Program-made: the position numbers and the translations under genes | Assembly (NCBI GenBank): GCA_038501625.1 | Contig: JAZAYU010000009.1 | Location: 3,595,001 to 3,659,000 of the forward strand | Direction: 5' to 3' | Origin: Corbicula japonica | Taxonomy: Eukaryota > Mollusca > Bivalvia > Venerida > Cyrenidae | DNA: 64,000 bases | Shown here: positions 56,661 to 64,000 of the stretch, one piece after another | Layout: every line of letters begins with the position of its first letter | Numbering within the stretch: position 1 is the first letter of the stretch | Notes under the pieces: model-generated | Seen by the model: only the letters and a program-made list of their open reading frames with translations | The model's database searches: none | What the model was told of the DNA's origin: nothing

Positions 56661-59600
56661 AGCTCGACTATTCGAAGAATATGTCGAGCTATTGTACTCA
56701 CTTGGGCGTCGGCGTCGGCGTCGGCGTCCCGCTTTGGTTAAAGTTTACGTGCAACCTACCTATATCTTAAAAACTACTATAGCTACAGCTTTTAAACTTG
56801 GCACACTTGTTCGTCATCATGTCCCGAGTGTGTATGCCAAGAACCATAACTCTAACTTTCATTTTGATCAAATTATGGCCCTTTTTTGACTTAGAATTTC
56901 AGGTTAAAGTTTGCGTGCAAGCTACTGTACAAACTCATAACTTCAATACTACTTATACTACAGCTTTAAAACTTGGCACATTTGTTCATCATCATGTCCC
57001 AAGTGTGTATACCAAGAACCATAACTCTGACTTTCATTTTGATCAAATTATGGCCCTTTTTCGACTTAGAATTTCAGGTTAAAGTTTGCGTGCAAGCTAC
57101 TATACAAACTAATAACTTCAATACTACTTATACTACAGCTTTGAAACTTTCAACACTTGTTTATCATCATATCCCAAGTGTGTATGCCAAGAACCATAAC
57201 TCTAACTTTCATTTTTATCAAATTATGCCCCTTTTTCGACTTAGAATTTCAGGTTAAAGTTTGCGTGCAAGCTACTGTACAAACCCATAACTTCCATACT
57301 ACTTATACTACAGCTTTGAAACTTTCAACACTTGTTCATCATCATATTTGAAGTTTGTATGCCAAGAACCATAACTCTAACTTCTATTTTGCTCAAATTA
57401 TGGCCCTTTTTCGACTTAGAAATTCAGGTTAAAGTTTGCGTGCAAGCTAGTTACTTTCATACTTCTTGTACTACAGCTTTGAAACTTAAGACACTTGTTA
57501 ACCATCATGACCCTGACTATTTCTACCGAGAACCATAACTCTTTCATTCATTTTTAATCAAATTATGGCCCTTTTTCAATTTAGAATTTCAGGTTAAAGT
57601 TTGCGTGCAAGCTAGTTACTTTCATACTTCTTGTACTATAGCTTTGAGACTTAAGACACTTGTTTACCATCATGACCCTGACTATGTATGCCAAGAACCA
57701 TAACTCTTTCTTTCATTTTTAATCAAATTAAGGCCCTTTTTCGACTTAGAATTTCAGGTTAAAGTTTGCGTGCAAGCTAGTTACTTTCATACTTCTTGTA
57801 CTATAGCTTTGAAACTTTTTCACCATCATGACCCTGACTATGTATGCCAAGAACCATAACTCTTTGATTTTTTTCAAATTACTGCCCTTGTTAGACTTAA
57901 AAATTAAGGTTTAAAACTTTGTATACCTTTATTTTATCTTACATCGGGTTTATTTTCAAAGGCCCATAACTCATCCTTGCTTTTTTATATTTGATTTTTG
58001 CCCCTTTTCACTTGAAATTAGAATTAAGACTTATACATAATTGTTAAAGTTTCAATGTTAGTGTATTTCATATGTAATTCTATATAAAAGGTGTAAAACA
58101 GATGTCCTTAACATACTTTGGTTGAAAGTGTTGAGTAATTGTGGGGTGGGTGGGTGCATAGACTATACCATACCATACCATACCATACCATACCATACCA
58201 TACCATACCATACCATACCATACCATACCACTGTACTGTACTGTACCACCACCACCTCCACATACCAACACCACCACCAACAACAACACCAACACAAACA
58301 ACAACAACACCAACAAAACCACCAACAACAACAACACCACCAACACCACCACCAACAACAACACCAACACCACCAACAACAACAACACCAACAACAATAT
58401 CAACACCACCAACAACAACAACACAAACACAAACAACAACACCACCACCACCAACAACAACAACAACAACAACACCACTAACAACAACAACAACACCATC
58501 ACCACCACCAACAACACCACCACCAACAACAACAACACCACCACCATTAATAACAACACCACCAACAACAACACAACCTCCAACAACAACACCAACACAA
58601 ACAACTACACCACCATCGCCAACAACACCACCACCAACAACAACACCATCAACAACAACAACACCACCACCAACAACAACACCATCAACAACAACACCAA
58701 CAACAACACCACCACCACCAACAACATCATCACCACCACCAACAACACCACCAACAACAACAACAACACCACTACCAACAACAACAACACCACCACCACT
58801 AACAACACCACCAACAACAACAACATCAACACCACCAACACCAGCACCAACAACAACACCAGCACCAACAACAACACCACCACCACCAGCAACACCAACA
58901 CCACCACCAACAACAACACCAACAACATCAACACAAACAACAACATCAACACCACCACCAACAACAGCAACAACAACAACACCAACAACAACATCAACAC
59001 CACCAACACCAACAACAACACCAGCACCAACAACAACACCACCACCACCAGCAACACCAACACCACCACCAACAACAACACCAACAACATCAACACAAAC
59101 AACAACATCAACACCACCACCAACAACAGCAACAACAACAACACCAACAACACCACCAACAACACCAACAACACAAACACCACCACCACCAACAACAACA
59201 ACAACACCACTAACAACAACAACAACACCATCACCACCACCAACAACACCACCACCAACAACAACACCACCACCATTAATAACAACACCACCAACAACAA
59301 CACAACCTCTAACAACAACAACACCAACACAAATAACTACACCACCATGACAAACAACAACACCACCAACAACACCACCAACAACACCACCACCACCAAC
59401 AACACCACCACCACCAACAACAACAACACCACCACCACCAACAACAACAACAACACCACCACCAACAACAACACCAACAATAACACCACCACCAACAACA
59501 ACAACATCTTCACCACCACCGACAACACCACCACCACCAACAACAACACGACTACCAACAACAACAACACCACCACCACTAACAACACCACCAACAACAA

Positions 59601-60209
59601 CATCAACACAACCAACACCAGCACCAACAACAACACCACCACCACCAGCAACACCAACACCACCACCAACAACAACACCAACAACATCAACACCAACAAC
59701 AACATCAACACCACCACCAACAACAGCAACAACAACAACACCAACAACCAACACCACCACCACCAGCAACAACACTACCACCACCACCAACAACAACACC
59801 AACAATGCCAACACCAACAACACCACCACCAACAACAACACCAACAACAGCAACAACACCACCACCAACAACAACAACACCACAACCAACAACAGCAACC
59901 AGCATACTATACTGTACTTCACCACGCCACACCACTATAAGTGGGCAAAGATAGTGGGTTGATGGGTGTGGGATCAGGGGTTTATGGGCTGGGTTGTGTA
60001 AACCCTAAAAAAAATCTACAAGAATAAATTAAGTGTAATTTATTGATTTCCTAACTTGGATTAAGAAACTTTTGTTCATGTGTGTTTGTTGGTGGTGTCG
60101 TAAACTCCTGAATCACTCCCCAGTTTAAATGAAGCCCAGTTACAATGTGCTTAATAATTCTGACTTTTCGAATAGTCGAGCGTGCAGTCGTTTCCGACTG
60201 GCTCTTGTT
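56661..60209 (+). mobile_element. HTE-1 element, copy B
   Basis: Same parts as copy A in opposite orientation: 5' hairpin AGCTCGACTATTCGAAGAAT...GTCGAGCT (56661-56690), GGCGTC run, about seven units of 165-176 bp, unique 250 bp, about thirteen ATACC units (58165-58229), 1.65-kb trinucleotide array, unique 300 bp, hairpin CAGTCGTTTCCGACTG plus GCTCTTGTT. Confidence 0.9.
58240..59895. repeat. Trinucleotide (ACC/AAC) array with higher-order repeats
   Basis: Rare triplets (AGC, ATC) mark higher-order units: CACCAGCACCAACAACAACA followed by four ACC then AGCAACACC recurs near 58840, 59010 and 59615. Almost twice the length of the array in copy A. Long Thr/Pro or Asn/Gln frames are artefacts. Confidence 0.9.
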
Positions 60210-61313
60210 TAACTCATTATTGTATTGTAATGTTATAAAAGTGTGGTAGTTCCATCTGTTACAATACATGTATAATAAAAAATATTTATCTTAAAATAAC
60301 AGCTAGCTTTTACTGATGTATTTATAAACTTTACATACTTCTTGAATAGGTTTGGCTGCCACCGGGTCGAACAATCACCAGATTCAAATATACTTCTTAA
60401 AATGCTGGTGACTTAGGATTTTGGATGCCATTAAAGACATGGCATTTCAAAAGTAATTTTTCCATATCATGTTAAAATCTGTTTTTCACTTGTTTTCTGT
60501 TGATGCAGTTTTGACAGAAGTTAAATATATCCTTTAATGGCAAGATTATCTTCAAACACAATAACTCTTTTCAAGTTGACCAAAAGCATCCTCACTAACA
60601 ACAATCAAGGTTATTGTATAAACAGATGTTAATGAATACACAGAAAAAGAATTAGTGCACCACAAAAAAAACCATCAATAGATGTTCACATCAAACAAAC
60701 AGGATATTTTAGTGTTACTTTTTGCAAGATGACATTGATATACTGGTAACAAAAACCTTAAAGATTATTGTCGGACTTTTTTGTTTCCAGTACAAATGGA
60801 TATCAATTAAACAAGTTTCAGTGATGCAGAGTTAAGGTTTTGCCATCAGTAAATAAATTTCTTACTATTTATGACTAAAAGATTTATCGAATCAATTAAT
60901 AACTCAAAGTAAGGTGCTATTTTTTCCGTAATTATAATTATTATTAGACAGCTTCTTTTAGACGGCAATAGAGGTCTTGCTCAGACAATCTTGTGTATCA
61001 TACAACAAAATGGATTATCCTTTGCTTCCTGTTCAAGTGGCTGAAATTTTATTTAAATAAGTACTTTATTCAGGATCTGATGCAAGGTAAAATGGTTCGT
61101 TTAAGGCAGTATAGGGTAGATACATGAGGATTTTCATCTTTCATGCCACAATTCCCTTGAAAATTAAATATTGCCGTCCAAAAAGGGGCTCGTGGCGTTT
61201 CCTGAACCCCTATGAATCGACAACTGTGTATTTTCCTCTGGCAATTATATTGGGGTTCATACTAAATCAACCATCAGAGATCACCAATTTTCAAAATTTA
61301 TGTACTATTTTTT
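60210..61313. other. Intergenic stretch without recognised features
   Basis: AT-rich, no repeat family or coding block recognised. Confidence 0.5.
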
Positions 61314-62397
61314 AGCTCACCTGAGCACTTGTGCTCATGGTGAGCTTTTAGGATCGCCCTGTGTCCCTCGTGCATCACCCGTCGTGCGTCGTCAATTTTT
61401 GCTTTAAACAACATCTCCTCTTAAACCCCTGGGCCAAAGTTGATGAAACTTGCCACGGATGTTCCTTGCATGAAGCTCTTCCAAAGTTGTTCAAAGAAAT
61501 CAATTCCATGCAGAACTCTGGTTGCCATGGCAACCGAAAGGAAAAACTTTATCTTCTTGTCTGAAACCACAAGGCCTAGAACTTAGATATTTAGCATTTA
61601 GCACCCTCTAGTGGAACTCTACAAAGATTGTTCAAATTATTTCCCTGGGGTCGAAATTGGCCCCGCCCCAGGGGTCACTTCATTTTACATAGACTTATAT
61701 AGGAAAAACTTTAAAAATCTTCTTGTCTGATACCACAAGGCCTAGAGCTTAGATATTTGGCATTTAGCATCCTCTAGTGGAACTCTACAAAGATTGTTCA
61801 AATTATTTCCCTGGGGTCGAAATTGGCCCCGCCCCAGGGGTCACTTCATTTTATATAGACTTATATAGGAAAAACTTTAAAAATCTTCTTGTCTGAAACC
61901 ACAAGGCCTAGAGCTTAGTTATTTGGCATTTAGCATCCTCTAGTGGAACTCTACAAAGATTGTTCAAATTATTTCCCTGGGGTCAAAATTGGTCCCGCCC
62001 CAGGGGTCACTTCATTTTATATAGACTTATATAAGAAAACCTTTAAAAATCTTCTTGTCTGAAACCACAAGGCCTAGAGCTTAGTTATTTGGCATTTAGC
62101 ATCCTCTAGTGGAACTCTACAAAGATTGTTCAAATTATTTCCCTGGGGTCAAAATTGGCCCCGCCCCAGGGGTCACTTCATTTTACATAGACTTATATAG
62201 GAAAAACTTTAAAAATCTTCTCGTCTGAAACCACAAGGCCTAGAGCTTAGATAGTTGGCATTTAGCACCCTCTAGTGGAACTCGTCAAAGATTGTTAAAA
62301 TTATTTCCCTATGGTCAAAATTTGCCCCGCCCCAGGGGTCACTTCATTTTACATAGACTTATATAGGAAATCTTTAAAAAGCTTCTTCTCACAAACC
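61314..62397 (+). mobile_element. HTE-2 copy, 3'-truncated
   Basis: 5' hairpin AGCTCACCTGAGCACTTGTG...TGAGCT, ATCGCCCTGTGTCCCTCGTG, then about five to six units reading GGTCACTTCATTTTACATAG and ACTCTACAAAGATTGTTCAA. No 3' hairpin: homology stops near 62397. Confidence 0.85.
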
Positions 62398-62399
62398 AC

Positions 62400-62532
62400 A
62401 ATGCGTACGGTATCGGGTCAAGAAGGCCCAAAACCAAGACGGCCCAGTCCAAGACGGCCCACTTGGTGAGTCAAGACGGCCCAATGTGGTGGGTAAAGAA
62501 GGCCCACTTCGGTGAGTCAAGAAGGCCCGCTC
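62400..62532. repeat. Short degenerate repeat of AAGACGGCCCA type
   Basis: AAGACGGCCCA / AAGAAGGCCCA occurs six or seven times with GGTGAGTC spacers, abutting the truncated HTE-2. Confidence 0.8.
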
Positions 62533-64000
62533 TTTTTTATAACAATTATTATTAAATTAAATTTGTTGATAATAAATTATAAATTGAAGATTTCCTGTAT
62601 TTATCACACCATTTTCGATTAACAGATTTAAACAGTAAATCATACCATTTCTTTAAATTTGATAAGACGTTTAACGTTGTTTTAGCATTGTTTTTTTTTG
62701 CTGTTGTTTTTTTTTTCTTCAAAAAGTTTTTATTATCATTATCATAAATATTGAGATACATTAAGTCGAGTGAACAACACCAGAAACCGTTAGAAAACAT
62801 AAGTGATATATATATAAGATATATTTTAGACCGGCACCACTTGTTTAAAAACTGCCACAAAGTCCACACAAATGACGCACGTTTTTTTTTGTTAAACTTA
62901 TTTGATAGTTTTTGTGTTAAAAGTGAGGGTCAAACAATTTTTGATCTTCTTTTTGAAAATCTTTTTTAGCCGATTTTCGGACCAAAAAGTGTTTCATTCG
63001 CGAAATATAGGCACGATTTTCCTGAATTGCTGGTGAACGTTTAAATACAGCGATCTAGAGCTCTTGTATGCGGCGCATGCAAAGTCCTTATTTATTTTAT
63101 TTTTTAAATTTAATTTTATATTTACTAAAATCGTATTTTTCTTTCCTAAAATATTTTTAATGAATAACACATTAGGATACAAAATTGAACTTGACCGTGT
63201 TGCTGTTTATTGTCACTAATTGCCACGTTATTCTCACTAGCCAGTTTGCCCGGAAGAAGGTGGTTACATGTTTAAAAAGGTGCGAAAAACATACAATTTC
63301 AGTGCAGATTAGGGGACAATATTAAATTTAAATGAAAAGAAATTATTTCAAAACAATGTTTTATTATTGTAATATTCTACAAACAAGGTTAGACAATGTT
63401 TCAATCAAATCATTACTAATAGATACAGAATATGAAACGCAGGTTTAAAACACAGCACATGTGACACAACACCACATTTAACTGTCAATGACACACAGTT
63501 CACACAGGGCCATATCATGCCACACACGAGTCTCAAGATCAAAGTATCGTTTAAATGAGAAAGTGATTAACTAATTAAAGAAAAACATTTTTTTTACTTA
63601 AATCTGACAAGATTAACCGCCAATTAAAATACCTGGCAATTAAAATATTTTACAATTTGAACGTAAACAACAAAGTTATTATCTTCGTTTTTTTTTCGCG
63701 AATAACAAATTTTTGTTATGAAAATTTATTTGTAAAATATATTATAATTACAATAAATAGTGTGTATATGATAAGTTTGTATGACAGTCAGCTCAGCACA
63801 CATGGAATTCTTTTTATACTTTTAAAATTCGGGGTTGAAGACAGAAAACATCATTGTTAAAATAAACACAAAATAAAATAAAATTTTTCGTTTGTTTTGT
63901 TTATATGCTCTCCCACGTGTAGGAAATAAAGGTATCTATCTAACTTAAAAAATTGCATACCAATGTTGAAAACAACAAAAAAGTTTAATGTATCATATTA
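62533..64000. other. AT-rich right end of window
   Basis: Homopolymer-rich sequence. No exon with family resemblance recognised on either strand; short frames look random. Confidence 0.5.

Noticed and set aside
56692..57538. Series of plus ORFs with [20 protein letters not shown]
   Set aside because: Translations of the HTE-1 core units; the same text appears inverted at 16.6-16.9 kb in a DRG2 intron.
58139..59350. Thr/Pro-rich open frame of 403 codons and companion long frames (Val/Leu-rich, Asn/Gln-rich), also at 15008-16034
   Set aside because: Open in several frames on both strands because ACC/AAC triplets contain no stop codons. No start context, domain or splice structure; mucin-like appearance is an artefact.
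62552..62869. 105-codon minus ORF at the right end
   Set aside because: AT- and Lys/Asn-rich low-complexity frame, no splice or family support.

Overview
This is nuclear DNA of an animal, most likely a bivalve mollusc. It is AT-rich, with short exons in long introns. The dispersed repeats have terminal hairpins and tandem cores of about 150-180 bp, the architecture described for bivalve 'pearl'/Helitron-like elements. The species assignment is inference from repeat style. Only two genes can be supported, and both were rebuilt here exon by exon from splice sites and family conservation.

Left half, minus strand: DRG2, the developmentally regulated GTP-binding protein 2 (Obg/DRG GTPase). Twelve coding exons (21597 down to 467) encode residues 1-317 with G1, G3, G4 and G5 motifs and the start of the TGS domain. 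The last exon (about 46 residues in relatives) lies left of base 1. One intron (7287-7707) has minor-spliceosome (U12) signals and a non-AG 3' end. The exon after it ends in a 5' splice site that has been copied into a downstream minisatellite.

Right half, plus strand: COX11, the mitochondrial copper chaperone for cytochrome c oxidase. Five coding exons (24169-53037) encode 315 residues with a mitochondrial presequence, one membrane span and the Cys-Phe-Cys copper site. Its fourth intron is about 23 kb and packed with repeats and local duplications. The genes are head to head; the 2.6 kb between their start codons holds the candidate promoters and a hAT-like insertion.

The rest is mobile DNA: (i) seven types of hairpin-ended tandem-core element (called HTE-1 to HTE-7 here); (ii) about 27 copies of a small element bounded by TTAACCCTTTCC and its complement (called TTAACCC-MITE here); (iii) about eight copies of a fold-back element; (iv) several TIR elements with recognisable target-site duplications; (v) a decayed mariner. 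Nesting gives relative ages: TTAACCC-MITEs are hosts to mariner, HTE-7 and fold-back insertions, and an HTE-3 copy is host to a 1.14 kb TIR element. From 53.8 to 64 kb no gene was recognised.
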